Positions 1 through 12,699 of a stretch of 64,000 bases of DNA are shown piece by piece. Positions within the stretch are counted from its first letter, which is position 1, and every line of letters begins with the position of its first letter. The stretch spans positions 82,061 through 146,060 of the forward strand of contig JANBPK010001196.1 in the NCBI GenBank assembly GCA_027579435.1, read 5' to 3'. The DNA is from Candolleomyces eurysporus. Taxonomy: Eukaryota; Basidiomycota; Agaricomycetes; Agaricales; Psathyrellaceae. The position numbers were made by a program, and so were the translations under genes. The notes under the pieces were generated by a model. The model was given only the letters and a program-made list of their open reading frames with translations, searched no databases and had not been told where the DNA came from.

Positions 1-1707
1 AATCCGCTGGAGGGTATATGACGACACCACTGAAAAAAAAAACCAGTGGGACTGATCTGGAACGCCCTGAGAAGCAAAAGAAAATCGCGTCCGTGGTGGG
101 TATCGACAGCTTCGTACGCGTTCTTCGCGGCCAACAAAATATTGGTGTAAAGTCTGTCTAACGCTTCGAACGGACGTGCTCCTTGACACTTGTCTGGCGT
201 CCAGGTAAGGACGATCTTGAGCCTCGCCGCTGGAGAAGATCGACGTTCTGATATGTACTTGAACACCGTCGCAACGTAGATGAACTGTCCTGATGCAGCC
301 TCTACGAGCGTGTTAATGTCGTCCTCGGTATACCACTGGGGATTTCCTATGCGTAGCCCAATACATTCGAATCTCCTCTGCAGGTATCGATACATATCCC
401 CAGAGGCGTCGTATTTGTCGCTGAGCTGTATGCGGTACGCTACCTGGTGTAGGTGACCACCAGGCTCGAGCGCCGTGCGAAAAGCCCATTCAGGCCTGCT
501 GGCGATGAAAACGCGGAATGGGAGGTTGTTATCGAGGATGCAGTGCCTAATGGCAGCCAACAACTCCGCCTGTCGATCTTCAGCCCGGCATCGATCGTCA
601 ATATCGAGGTAGGTAGGGTCTGCTGTGTCATGTGGCTCGCCCTTGCACTCGTCGAGACCGTCGATGAGAATGGCGTACGGAAAAGTGTCGATGTCAATTT
701 CTTCGCTCTTTCGGAGATTCTCGAAGGGGAGAACGATAAGGCCTTCCATCTGAGATTGTATGGACCGACGGAAGATGAGGGGGTCGTGTTTCACAGCGGC
801 GATGATGGAGCTCTGGAAGAGCGGATGCTTTAGTCCGAGCTGGTAGGCAATGGTTCCGACAATGGTGGATGCTCTATTGCGAGTGGGATCCGTGGAAGAA
901 CAAAAGAAAGTTGCGGCGAGGATGTCTGATTTGGCGCAGCGTTCAGCGATAGTTTGCTGCAGCGCCGATTTTCCCGCACCGGCGGCGCCCGTCATGCATA
1001 GCACACGTTGAGGAGAGCTTCGATCCTGGACCCAGTCCATGATCTCGCCAGTGACCTCGACGCGAGTGTCTTCATCGCATTTCGGAGCGTCGTACCGAGC
1101 ACTTGAGTCGTGAAGAGCGTTGGGCGCGATATTTTTCAACAGAAGCTCCCAACCTGCAAGAGCATCGGAGCACACTTAGTGATATGTATGTCCGTCCTCT
1201 TAGTGGAATTGACATACCATCTATCGATCCATTCCCCGCACCATTGCCTGTGTGCACAGTGACATGGTCGATGTACTGTATGTCTCGCATTCGAAAACCT
1301 CTGGCACCAGCAAAGAATGACGCCGTGCCACCGTATACAGGCGTCGATTCCGGCGCAACCATATTGCTGTAAGGTTGCTGCACCGGGAATGCCTGGGGTC
1401 GAACAATATCTTGATTTCCGAGTGTCGAGCTTGCAGCACACTGCGAGGCCGAGGACCCAACTACGTTGTCTTCGCTTCTCGATTGGCGGATTGGAGACTG
1501 TGATTCATGGGATTCAGAAGCTGAGGTGTCGGCCGGAAGCGTTATATCAGGAACTGAGCGTGTTGAACGATTATCAGACCCGGATGGTCCTGCCACGATT
1601 TCGGGCGAGTCTTGCTGGCAATCAACAGTTGATTTGCTGCCGCGACCGCCGAAAACCGAGACAAAGCGAGAGAAGAGACGAGGAGATTTCTTGGATCTGG
1701 GGGGCAT
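1..1707 (-). CDS. NACHT NLR-like protein, copy 1 (NLR-1), 3' end outside window
   Basis: This is a STAND-class NTPase of the fungal NLR type. Exon 1 is 1218-1707, the intron is 1154-1217 (GTATGT...TTGCAG), and exon 2 runs from 1153 to the window edge without a stop. Exon 1 encodes a Ser/Pro-rich 163-residue N-terminus opening MPPRSKK, with a conserved motif (IQYIDHVTV) just before the splice. Exon 2 starts WELLL and has the family signature NALHDS...PKCDEDTR, then Walker A GAAGAGKS and Walker B ILIDGLDEC. The start is the ATG at 1707, shared with copies 2 and 3; in-frame codons further upstream are not ATG. The C-terminus is cut off by the window edge, so whether the whole gene is intact is unknown. 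The frame stays open and aligns codon for codon with copy 2 to the edge. The ligand is unknown. Confidence 0.85.
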
Positions 1708-2395
1708 CGTGCAGAGAATGAGGGGAGGAGGCAAGATGTACTGCCCACAGGGTCCGCGCGGTGGCTGCGTTTCGAGCCCAAATTGGATAGACGTCTGACG
1801 CCTTGTAGTCCAAGAATCAGGTACGAGGTGAGGGTCGAAGGAGAGGTAGATTGGAAATATACCCAGTTCGAGTGCGATGAGTCAAAGTCCATGAATAAAA
1901 GGGAGGAGAATACAAGACTCAAACGAAACAGAGCCGACACTAATTGGCCAGTCCGACTCGCTGTAAATCAGAATTGCAAAGGCCAACATCACCCTAAGGG
2001 TGGAAGAGGAAAGGTAGAGCCATTTTTCTCGGGAAGTTTGTGCGCCAGCGACGAATTGGGAAGGTAAATATTTACTTCACTAATTGCGTCCACGATGCTC
2101 GGTATGTTAGTACACACCGGCTCTACTGGGTAATTCGTTGCATCGGTCCTGAACTGCCGTGAACCCATGGCCCAGTACACACACATCTATTCAAAGTGGG
2201 AGGATATGAAACTATACCAGGATATTAGTTATTGACGGCGAGATTCTTAATGTTTCGTAGATTAAAAGTCTTCACATTTTACTTTTGGCGGTATTATCAT
2301 CGGTATGCGGTGTAGTAAGATTTCTATATCGAATCTTTTCAACACGATATCTGTGTGTACAATACGTCGAACGGGGTGGCAAACTGGAACTGGTC
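1708..2395. other. Intergenic spacer of tandem NLR unit 1
   Basis: I see no gene. The part from about 1980 to 2395 is closely similar to 5110-5570 in the next unit, so this spacer was duplicated together with the NLR gene. Confidence 0.6.
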
Positions 2396-4840
2396 CTAAA
2401 AAGATCTGTTTTCTTCCCATTTACGACGCCATTGCTTCTCATCACAATCCCACTTTTGAATAAAGCCACGAATAGCGGCAGCAACGTCAGGCTGATCGGT
2501 CTAAATATACAACAAAACTGACGTTAGAGGCTACCTCGAGTGAAGGAAAGACCGCTTACATTCAGGCGGTCAGTAAACTGTCCCAGAAGGGTTATCCAAT
2601 GATCAAATTCATGGAAAAGCCATCCCTCCGAGCGATATATCAGAGGCCATAAGTTGTTGATTTTCTGCCATCCGCTATTCTGGGTGAACTCAAAGACTTC
2701 ACCACCAATAGAGGTAGCGCCGGTCAAGAACAACGGCAGGTCCTCAATGGCTGCTCTCAGAGAACGCCTCTCGATCGCCGAGAGAGTAAGCTCCTCCCAT
2801 TTGGCCGGTACTAAAAAGAGGGTGCTATTTAAGGCGAGTTATAAGAGGAATTAGCAATCACGCACGAGAGTCAAAGTCTAACGGACATCCGATGATGAGT
2901 TGCATAAAGCACTTTGCGAGGTGGGTTACAACGCGAGACTTTGATACAAACAAGGCCTTTGTGCGACTTTCTGCTTCCAAGAAGTCGGAAAAGGATTTGT
3001 GGTATAGACGTAGACGTCGTTCACCTTCGTTCGTTTCGAAGGCCACAAGGGAACGAAGGTCCGAGATAAGACTTTCTTCGGCCCCGGCTTCGAGTAAAAG
3101 CAGCACAGAGAGGAAATTCGCTCCAATGTGTATGGTGAAACGACTGTCATCAAAAGAAAATCCAGCGACACTGATATGGTACGCCCTGAAAAGCAAAAGA
3201 AAATCGCGTCCGCGGTGCGTATCGACCGCTTCATATGCGTTCTTCGCAGCCAACAAAATATTGGTGTAGAGCCTGTCTAGCGCTTCGAACGGACGCGCTC
3301 CTTGGCCCTCGTCTGGCGTCCAGGTAAGGACGATCTTGAGCCTCGCTGCGGGGGACGCTCGACGTTCCGATATATACTTGAACACTGTCGCGACGTAGAT
3401 GAACTGTCCTGACGCAGCTTCGACAAGCGTATTGATGTTGTCCTCCGTGTACCACTGCGGATTCCCGATTCGTAAGCCGATGTATTCGAACCTCCTCTGC
3501 AGGTATCGATACATATCCCCAGAGGCGTCGTATTTGTCGCTGAGATGTATACAGTACGCTACCTGGTGGAGATCACCGCCAGGCTCTAGCGCCATGCGAA
3601 AAGCCCATTCGGGTCTGCTGGCAATGAAAATGCGAAATGGGAGGTCGCTGTTGAGGATACAGTGCCTAATGGCAGCCAACAACTCCGCCTGTCGATCTTC
3701 AGCCTGGCATCGATCATCAGCGTCGAGGTGGGCAGGGGCCCCTGCAATGAGATTCGGTTCGCCCTTGCATTCGTCGAGACCGTCAATCAAAATGGCGTAT
3801 GGAAAAGTGGTGATGTCGATTTCTTGGCTCCTTCGGAGATTCTCGAAGGGGAGAACGATAAGGTCTTCCATCTGGGATTGTATAGACCGAGTGAAGATGA
3901 GGGGGTCGTGCTTCACAGCGGCGATGATAGAGCTCTGGAAGAGGGGATGCTTTAGTCCGAGCTGGTAGGCAATGGTTCCGACAATGCTGGAGGCTCTATT
4001 GCGAGTGGGATCCGCGGAAGAACAAAAGAAGGTTGCAGCGAGGATGTCTGATTTGGCGCAGCGTTCAGCGATAGTTTGCTGCAGCGCAGACTTTCCCGCA
4101 CCGGCGGCGCCCGTCATGCATAGCACACGTTGAGGAGAGCTTCGGTCCTGGATCCAGTCCATGATCTCGCCAGTGACTTCGACGCGAGTGTCTTCATCGC
4201 ATTTCGGAGCGTCGTACCGAGCACTTGAGTTGTGAAGAGCGTTGGGCGCGATATTCTTCAGCAGAAGCTCCCAGCCTGCAAGAGTATAAGAGCACAGTTA
4301 GTGATATGCATGTCCGTCCTCTTAGTGGGATTCAAGTGGAATTGACATACCATCTATCGATCCATCACCCGCACCTGGGTGCACAGTAACATGGTCGATA
4401 TACTGTATGTCTCCCATTCGAAACCCTGTGGCACCAGCGAGGAATGACGCCGTGCCACCGTGAACAGGCGTCGAACCCGGAGCAACCATATTACTGTAAG
4501 GTCGCTGCACCGGGAATGCTTGGGGTCGAAGAGAATCTTGATTTCCGAGCGTCGAGCTCGGAGTTGCAGCACATTGCGAGGCCGAGGACTCAACTACGTT
4601 ATCCTCGCTTCTAGATTGGCGGATTGGAGACTGTGATTCATGGGATCCAGAAGCTGAGTTGTCCGCCGGAAGCGTTATATCAGGAACTGAGCGCGTTGAA
4701 CGATTATCAGACCCGGATGGTCCTGCCACGGTTTCGTGCGAGTCTTGCTGGCCATCAACAGTCGATTTGCTGCTGCCACCGCCGAAAAACGAGACAAAGC
4801 GGGAGAAGAGACGAGGAGACTTCTTGGATCTGGGGGGCAT
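2396..4840 (-). CDS. NACHT NLR-like protein, copy 2 (NLR-2), 751 aa
   Basis: Complete four-exon gene: 4351-4840, 2866-4275, 2560-2810, 2396-2500. All introns are GT-AG, with phases 1, 1 and 0. The order is: Ser-rich N-terminus opening MPPRSKK; the IQYIDHVTV motif near residue 145; a linker with APKCDEDTR; a NACHT NTPase with Walker A GAAGAGKS near 219-226 and Walker B ILIDGLDE near 325-332; an alpha-helical region with the sensor-like stretch TLVEAASGQFIYVATVFKYI; and a short C-terminus ending ENRSF. No WD40, ankyrin or TPR repeats follow, so the product is shorter than classical NLRs. NACHT proteins hydrolyse NTP and oligomerise on activation; the trigger here is unknown. It lies in the same direction as copies 1 and 3, one repeat unit of about 3.15 kb from each. 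Confidence 0.88.
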
Positions 4841-5572
4841 CGTGCAGAGAATGAGGGGAGGAGGCAAGATGTACTGCTTACAGGGTCCGTGCGGTGGCTG
4901 CGTTTCGAGCCCAAATTGGATGGACATCTTGGAGGCAGCATCAGGTACGAGAGTGAGGGTCGAGGAACAGGATGAAGGAGAGGAGATTGGAAATATACTC
5001 TGTACTAGTGCGATGAGCCAAAGTCAACAATAAAAGCGAGGAGAATACGAGACTCAGACGAAACGGAGCCGACGCTAATTGGCCAAAAAATAAATAATAT
5101 TTTTTTTAGTCTGACTCGCTGCAGATCAGAATTGCAAAGGCCAACATGACCTCAAAGGTGGAAGAGGAAAGGTAGAGCAATTTTTCTAAGGAAATTTGTG
5201 CGCCAGTGACGAATTGGGAAGGTAAATTTGTACCGAAATGGATGCGTCCACGATGCTTATGCTAGTATAAACCGGCCGTCTACTGGGTAATTCATTGCAT
5301 CGGTCCCAAAATGCCATGAACCCATGACCTAGTACACACTCACCTATTCGAAGCGAGAGGATATGAAACTATACCAGAATATTAGTTATTGACTGGCTCG
5401 GAGCTAGTTAGTGATATGAAGTCAAGGTTCTTAATGTTCCGTGGATTCAAAGTCCAAGCATCTTACTTTCGGCGGTATAATCATCACTATGCGGTGTAGT
5501 ACGATTTCTACATCAAATCGTTTCAGCACTAGGATACAGTAGGTCAAACGAGGCGGTAAACTGGAACTAGTC
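4841..5572. other. Intergenic spacer of tandem NLR unit 2
   Basis: I see no gene. It is homologous to the spacer at 1708-2395. It differs by an A/T-rich insertion of about 23 bp near 5086-5109 that is absent from the first spacer. Confidence 0.6.
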
Positions 5573-8021
5573 TTAAAAAGATCTGTTTCCTCTGCATTCA
5601 CGACGCCATTTCTTCTCATCACACTCCCACTTTTCAATGAACCCACGAATAGCGGCAGCAACCTCAGGCTTTTCGGTCTAAATAAACAAAGCTGATGTTA
5701 GAGGCTACCTCAAGCGAAGGAAAAATCGCTTACATTCAGGCGGTCAGCAAACAGTTCCAGAGGGTTTATCCAATCATAAAATTGCTGAAAAAGCCATCCC
5801 TCCAAGCGATATATCAGAGGCACCAAGTTGTTGATTTTCTGCCATCCGCCATTCTGAGTGAACTCAGAGACCTCACCACTCATAGAGGTGGCGCCGTTCA
5901 AGAACAACGGCAGGGCCAGGACGGCTAATCTCAGAGAACTCCTATCGATCGCCGGGAGGGTGAGCTCCTCCCATTTGGCCGGTACTAAAAACAGAGGGTG
6001 TTATTTAAAGCGGGGCAATGAGAGGAATTGGCGATCACGCACAAGAGTCAAAGTCTAACGGACGTCGGATGATGAGTTGCATACAGCACTTTGCAAGGTG
6101 CGTTACAACGCGAGCGTTTGATACAAACAGGGCCTTTGTGCGACCCTCCGCTTCCAAGAAGTCGGAAAGGGATTTGTGGTATAGACGTAGACGTGATTGA
6201 CCATCTAGTGCCTTTTCGAGAGCTACAAGAGAACGAAGGTCCGACATAAGAGTTTCTTCGGCCCCGGCTTCGAGTAACAGCAGCGCAGAGAGGAGCTCCG
6301 CTGTTGGCTGTATGGTGGTACGACTTTTATCGTCGTTATTGAAAGAAAATCCAACGACATTGATATGGTACGCCCTGAAAAGCAAAAGAAAATCGCGTCC
6401 GCGGTGTGTATCGACCGCTTCGTATGCGTTCTTTGCAGCCAACAAAATATTGGTATAGAGCCTGTCTAGCGCTTCGAACGGACGCGCTCCTTGGCAGTCG
6501 TCGGGTGTCCAGGTAAGGACGATGTTGAGCCTTGTCGCTGGAGAGGCTCGACGTTCCGATATATACTTGAACACCGTCGCGACGTAGATGAATTGTCCTG
6601 ACGCAGCTTCGACAAGCGTATTGATGTTGTCCTCCGTGTACCACTGCGGATTTCCGATTCGTAGGCCGATATATTCGAACCTCCTCTGCAGGTATCGATA
6701 CATATCCCCGGAGGCGTCGTATTTGTCGCTGAGGTGTATACAGTACGCTACCTGGTGGAGATCACCACCGGGCTCTAGCGCCGTGCGAAAAGCCCATTCA
6801 GGCCTGCTGGCAATGAAAATGCGAAATGGGAGGTCGCTGTTGAGGATACAGTGCCTAATGGCGGCCAACAACTCCGCCTGTCGATCTTCAGCCTGGCATC
6901 GATCATCAGCGTCGAGGTGGGCAGGGGCCCCTGCAATGAGATTTGGTTCGCCCTTGCATTCGTCGAGACCGTCGATGAGAATGGCGTATGGAAAGGTGGT
7001 GACGTCGATTTCTTGGCTCCTTCGGAGATTCTCGAAGGGGAGAACGATAAGGTCTTCCATCTGAGATTGTATGGACCGAGTGAAGATGAGGGGGTCGTGC
7101 TTCACAGCGGCGATGATGGAGCTCTGGAAGAGCGGATGCTTTAGTCCGAGCTGGTAGGCAATGGTTCCGACAATGCTGGAGGCTCTGTTGCGAGTGGGAT
7201 CCGCGGAAGAACAAAAGAAGGTTGCGGCGAGGATGTCTGATTTGGCGCAGCGTTCAGCGATAGTTTGCTGCAGTGCCGATTTTCCCGCACCGGCGGCGCC
7301 CGTCATGCATAGCACACGTCGAGGAGAGCTTCGATCCTGGATCCAATCCATGATCTCGCCAGTGACCTCAACGCGAGTGTCTTCGTCGCATTTCGGAGCG
7401 TCGTACCGAGCACTTGAGTTGTGAAGAGCGTTGGGCGCGATATTCTTCAGCAGAAGCTCCCAGCCTACAAGAGAATCGCGGCACAGTCAGCGAGATACGT
7501 GTCCATGCTCTTACTAGTGGAATTGACATACCATCTATCGATCCATCAACCGCACCACCACCTGTGTGCACAGTAACGTGGTCGATGTACTGTATATCTC
7601 GCATTCGGACACCTCTGGCACCAGCGAGAAATGACGCCGTGCCACCGTCGACAGGCGTAGATTCCGAAGCAACCATATTGCTGTAAGATTGCTGCCCCGA
7701 GAATGCCTGGGGCCGCGGTCGAAGAGAATCTTGATTTCCGGGGACCGAGCTCACAGCACGTTGCGAGGATGAGGGCTCAACTACGTTGTCCTCGCTTCTA
7801 GACTGGCGGATCGGAGACTGGGATTCATGGCATTCGGGAGTCGAGTTATCTACGGGAAGCGATAAATCAGAGACTGAGCGTGTTGAATGACGCCCGGACC
7901 CGGATGGTCCTGCGATTTCTTGTGAGCCTTGGTGGCAATCAGCAGTCGATTTGCCAGCGCGACGGTCGAAAAACGAGACAAAGCGAGAGAAGAAACGGGG
8001 CTTTTGTGATTTAGGGGGCAT
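5573..8021 (-). CDS. NACHT NLR-like protein, copy 3 (NLR-3), 755 aa
   Basis: Complete four-exon gene: 7532-8021, 6043-7464, 5734-5984, 5573-5677, with the same intron phases (1,1,0) as copy 2. Exon 1 is 490 nt, exactly the length in copies 1 and 2. Walker A is GAAGAGKS and Walker B is ILIDGLDEC. The C-terminal exon gives TEKPEVAAAIRGF...GNRSF. Relative to copy 2 there is a 12-nt net in-frame gain in exon 2, around the segment NNDDKSRTT. The open frame and clean splice sites argue that the gene is functional. It is the oldest-looking or most derived member of the three-copy tandem array: its exon 1 differs most (MPPKSQK opening). Role and ligand are unknown. Confidence 0.87.
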
Positions 8022-9416
8022 TGTGCGAATGAGGGGAGGAGATAAGATGTACTGCCTGTCATTGACGCGCGGGCACGAGACGGAGTCCGTGCGGTGGCTG
8101 CGTTTCGAGACCGAATTGGATACGAGACGCCGCCACTGGCGCTTAGCCTGCGTCTGGAGTCCAAGAACCAGGGCACGAGTGAGCGTCGAACAAGATGGAG
8201 GGGTGGTAGATTGGAAATAGACACAGACCCGGTTGTAATGAGAAATCAATGAACAAAAGATAAAAGGGAGGATAACACGTATGAGACTCAGACAAACAGA
8301 GCCAAACGCAAAGAACTAAGATTAATTGGCCAGTCCGACTCGCTGCAGATCGGAATTGCAGAGGTTAACATCAGCTCAAGGGTATAAGAGGAAAGGTAGA
8401 GCCATTTTGTATAGAGATTCATGCACCAGCGATGAATTGGATAGATATGTACCCATACCCAACTTGAAGTTTGCGTCCACGATGCTTGGTCTGCTAGTAC
8501 ACACTAACATAGTACGATCTTCACCTCAAGGAGCGCCTCCGTACGAGGAAGAGTCTGATTCTAATTTGGGCCATTTACTTTTGATGCATACCCGATTTCT
8601 CGCCGTTGCCGCTCTTAGTGTGTGGACAACGGTAAGTGGTCTACTTTCTATCTCTCGAGAAAAATAAGCTGCCTAAGAGGGAGAAGGTTCCAAAATAAAC
8701 GAGAGGTACAGGAAGTACTTATGTAGCCTATTAAATTGCTCATGGCCACATACACTAGCATCAAGTTCACGGTCTTCTATCAGAGCACGGTTTCGGGGGC
8801 GGTACAATGGTGCGCAGGGGCTATTTGAAGCGACGCGGAACTTTCGGTCGGCCTTGTATGAATTTCGCCTTCTTAATTCTTTCATAATCTACACTTTACC
8901 CTCGTACCAGTAATTTCTCGAAACTGGCGTTTGAATGTCAAAATTAATCAAGGAATCTGGAAGAGTGTGATTCAAGTTCGAGAGCAAAAACCAAAGGCTT
9001 CCATGGAGCTCAGTCACTCGAATCAACCACAGTACTACTTCCTTCAGTTCTCCATTCCGCATAAAATTTGCTGCTTGCTAAAAAGCATTTTGTGGATCGG
9101 AAGCCGTTCAATGTTCGTCTCAGTGCTCGATTCAATGATTGGGGTTTGTCCGTATTTGGCTCGGAGGGCACCGGCTACTAATTGTTTCCGAGTTGGTGTC
9201 AGAACGGGGTAGCCTTGGGTTCCTACCACGACCATCCCCATTCTATTCTCAGGTTTCTCTGCCCTTATAGACCTATAGACTCGCCACATAGACTACAAGA
9301 GATACCCTCAAGGCAGGAGGCTAATTATCGGGTCACTCGACTCTAAAAACCCCAAAAAGGTTGTGTCTGAAGACTGGCAGAATACTCCGAAACGGGGTTC
9401 CTGCTTGGCTTCTACC
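8022..9416. other. Intergenic, boundary of the tandem NLR array
   Basis: I see no convincing gene. The first part (to about 8,480) resembles the upstream flanks of the other NLR copies; similarity then stops, marking the edge of the tandem array. The rest, up to the M28 peptidase gene, has only short incoherent frames. Confidence 0.45.
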
Positions 9417-12400
9417 ATGGCATCTCATCGACAACAGTGGGGAGCGTTGAGCTCGCTGTTGTTTCTGGCACCCGTCTTCATTGCTGTGCCGTGGTTAGCG
9501 TATAGGAATCATCGAAGTAAGTGCTGTGTCTTGAGATCTACGTCATCGAAGTTACTGACGGACGACTTAAAGCTCTCCCTGAACCGGAATACCGACTGTA
9601 AATCTTGTCTTAAATCGTCCACCAACTCTGTCTAATTGCTATATTCTAGGTACAAACCTGGCACGCAGATACCGCAGATTGCTGAAAGCGAAATCCTGGG
9701 CGTCGCAAGGTTTCTCTCCGAAGAGATTGGCTATAGGACCGTCGGAACAGAAGAACACGCTGCCGCAGACCAATGGATGGTGATTCAGGCCAACAAGATC
9801 AAGGAAGACTGCGAAAATATTGTCGCCAAGACCGGGAGGAAGCTCCAGTGCGAGGTCTCGCGCCAGCAAGGCAGTGGTTATCATCGGTCAGTCTGGCTCA
9901 TAGCCCTCACGTGTCTGGTCACTCACATCGGCCACAGGTTCGACATGATGGGCAAACGACTCTACAAGACGTACAACGATCTCAGCAATATCGTCGTCCG
10001 CATATCCGACGGCTCGGAAGAGGGCAAGGAACACGCCTTACTCGTGAATGCCCATCTGGATAGCACTCTACCGAGTCCTGGTGCTGCTGACGACGCAATT
10101 TCGGTTGGTGTCATGCTTGAGTGTATGAGAGTCCTGCTTGCTACGCCAGATTGGTCGCCAAAACATGCTGTTATCTTTCGTGAGTTGACGAAAATGGTTC
10201 GTTTCAGTTCGCTTATGTGCTTCTAGTGTTCAACCATGCCGAAGAGTCCTTGCAAGACGGATCGCATCTGTTCTCGACTCAGCACCCTTGGGCTTCAACC
10301 GCACGCGCTGTGATCAATCTCGAGGCGGCGGGAACGACGGGTCGCGAGTTGCTGTTCCAAGCTACCTCTGAGCAAATGATTGAAGCGTACTCTCATGTTC
10401 CACGACCATACGGTACCGTCTTCGCAAACGAAATCTTCAGCTCAGGCATTATCCTTTCCGAGTACGTGATTGCGTATTGGGTGTGGTCAACCCACTAACT
10501 CCTCCACTCCAGCACCGACTTCCGCCAGTTCGAACAGTACATGAACATCACCGGTCTCGATGTAAGCACCTCGCTTAATGGTTTGCTTTCCCACTCACTA
10601 ACTGCTACCAGATGGCAATTGTTGGAAATAGCTACCTATATCATATGCGCAAGGACCTTGTCGAGAACATTGAGCCTGGTGTCGCTCAACATATGGGAGA
10701 AAATACTTTGGCGCTCATCTCGTATTTGACCTCCGATAATTCACCCATCCCGGACCTCGCAGGTGGCTACACCAAACCACGGACTGTGTACTTCACGTAC
10801 ATTGGCCGGCTATTCTTTAGCTATTCCTTTGCGACCGCGAAGATCATGTATGGGCTCTTGTTTTTGGCGTCCGTGGGTCTGGTCAAATTCACGTTCGCCG
10901 AGCCCATTCCAAAAGGATCGGGATTGTGGACAGTGCAAGGGAACGCTGCCAAGGCTGTTTCCCTTGGTGTCGCTGGCACCTTCATTGCACCGAACATGGT
11001 CGCTGCGCTCATGCGAAACGTGTTGCAGAAGAATTTAAGCTGGTTTTCGGATCCGCTGGCGCCAGTCGTTCTATATGGACCGGCTTGCTTGCTCGGTACG
11101 CTCTCTTCTCTCGAAATTGAACCTAGTGATCCTGATTTACCGCTAGGTGCTCTCGTGTCGCAGTACTTCTTCGTTGGCAAGGTTCACGAACGAACTCTAT
11201 GGACAAGTATACTCCTCATGCAAACTTTTACGGCCCTGGGTCTTCAGTGGATGGACATCGGTTCTGCAGCCCTATTCTTTATGAGCTCGCTCCCGTTATT
11301 CATCGTGACTTTCATCAACCCTCTCTTCGTCTCTGGTTCTGGAGACCTGGGTCAAATCTTCCCTTTGCTCACGAGCTCGCTCCTGGGTATCCCTACGTTG
11401 GAAGTGTTTGTTCCTCTGGTAAGATATCTTCCTAACCATGATTCCCAAAAGCTGACCATTAATTCAGACAGGACGAATGGGGGCAGAAGCACCCTCGGAT
11501 CATATCATCGCGATCTTAGTCGCGGTCCTTGGTGCGCCTGCATTCCCATTGGCCATCCCCCTGATGCACCGATTCGGTAAACGAGCATTGCTGCGGGGAA
11601 TCATTGTAACCAGCGTCCTCGCCGCAGGATCGATCGCCTTCTTTTCGGCTAGGGATCCGTTCGATGCCATGCACCAGAAGCGGGTGTTTGTTCTCCACAT
11701 GGAAAACGTGAGGTGTAGATCGCAATCTCTCCCCCGGTAATTAACTAACCAGGCCTTTGGGAAATAATAGGTCACTACATCGGAACAGCATCTTCATCTT
11801 GCCGCGTCAGATGGTGCTCCAGGGTTCGAAATCCTTGTGGATGAGATCGTTCGGGAGTTTGGAACCACGGATCACGCTCCTGCTCCCGTTATCATGAACG
11901 ACCATAACTCGGATTGGGACTCTTTGTATCCCTTCTCTGCTGTGAGTTCTCTCTTTTTTGGCTTCCCTCTCCCTTTGCACTTGTGCACCGAGTAGTTTCT
12001 CCGACGCTGTGTGGCGATATTTCGGAGACATGCGCGGTTAAACAAATATTCATCGGCTTTGACTGACACATTGTGTAGTTCTTGACTCCCTTCAAAGTCC
12101 CCTTGGCCGTTCCGAAGAATTATGTTTCTCCTTGGGTTAATGGAAGGAAGTTCTCGATCTATACGATCGAGGACGAGAAGGATCTCGTTGGTGGAACTCG
12201 GAGTCTAAAGATCAAGATTGACCATCCTGGGCTTATCTGGACAGGTACGTACGGTTTTAAGCTTGTAATTGCTTCCTCTATTCTTCCTTCTCCGGTGAAT
12301 TCCTCAATTCGTCAAATCGTTAATCTAACTTTGCCTTTTCCTCTTTCGTGTTCAGTGATTGCCTTTGACGCGCACGTGTTGAAATGGGATCTGGACGATA

Positions 12401-12699
12401 ACCCGCCGGATGAATTCGCGAGACATCATGTCAAGGAAGCGTCGTTCTACGGGACGGACTCTTATGAGCTCAGTCTCGTTATCAAGATCTCTCCGGAGAC
12501 CAATCCTGATGGAAAGCTACATATCAATTATATGGGTTTGCAAGAGAAAGGCATATGGCCTGCGAAGAAGGCTGTCAAGGAACAGGGTGGAGCGGCGATG
12601 GAGTTGTTCGAGAGGTTGGATAATTGGCTGGATGAGAAGACGGGCGGGACGGTGGATGCGTTGTTGATGGGCTGCGTTGGGGGTGTTGAGGAGCTGTAG
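9417..12699 (+). CDS. M28-family membrane metallopeptidase, ERMP1-like, 871 aa
   Basis: Eleven exons: 9417-9516, 9573-9597, 9650-9886, 9938-10179, 10227-10461, 10513-10561, 10612-11418, 11468-11707, 11771-11941, 12079-12244, 12356-12699; all phases agree and total 2616 nt. A signal-anchor segment lies near residues 9-28. The luminal M28 peptidase core follows, with NAHLDS (His160, Asp162), GAADDA (Asp172), the catalytic pair HAEES (Glu207/208), NLEAAG and the late YHMRKDLVENIEPG motif, so the zinc site looks complete. From about residue 300 there are seven or so hydrophobic segments, then a hydrophilic C-terminal domain. This layout is that of endoplasmic reticulum metallopeptidase 1 / fungal vacuolar membrane proteases. 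The substrate is unknown. It is a conserved gene that splits the NLR cluster. The 25-nt exon 2 (LPEPEYRL) is easily missed. Confidence 0.92.

Larger units (their letters stand above)
1..8480 (-). repeat. Tandem segmental array of about 3.15 kb units (three NLR genes)
   Basis: Start codons lie at 1707, 4840 and 8021, spacings of 3133 and 3181 bp. Both coding and spacer DNA are conserved between units, so the unit of duplication was gene plus flank. The left end of the array is outside the window. Confidence 0.85.

Noticed and set aside
2858..4162. Reading the NACHT exon as a complete single-exon gene starting MDWIQDRSS
   Set aside because: The frame runs 37 codons further upstream to a perfect acceptor, and the family signature PKCDEDTR lies in that part. 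The in-frame stop lies inside the next intron. The four-exon model fits three complete paralogues (NLR-2 to NLR-4).
9363..9635. ORF of 90 codons covering the start of the M28 peptidase
   Set aside because: It reads through two introns. Splicing through the 25-nt exon 2 gives LPEPEYRLYKPG and joins the conserved frame.
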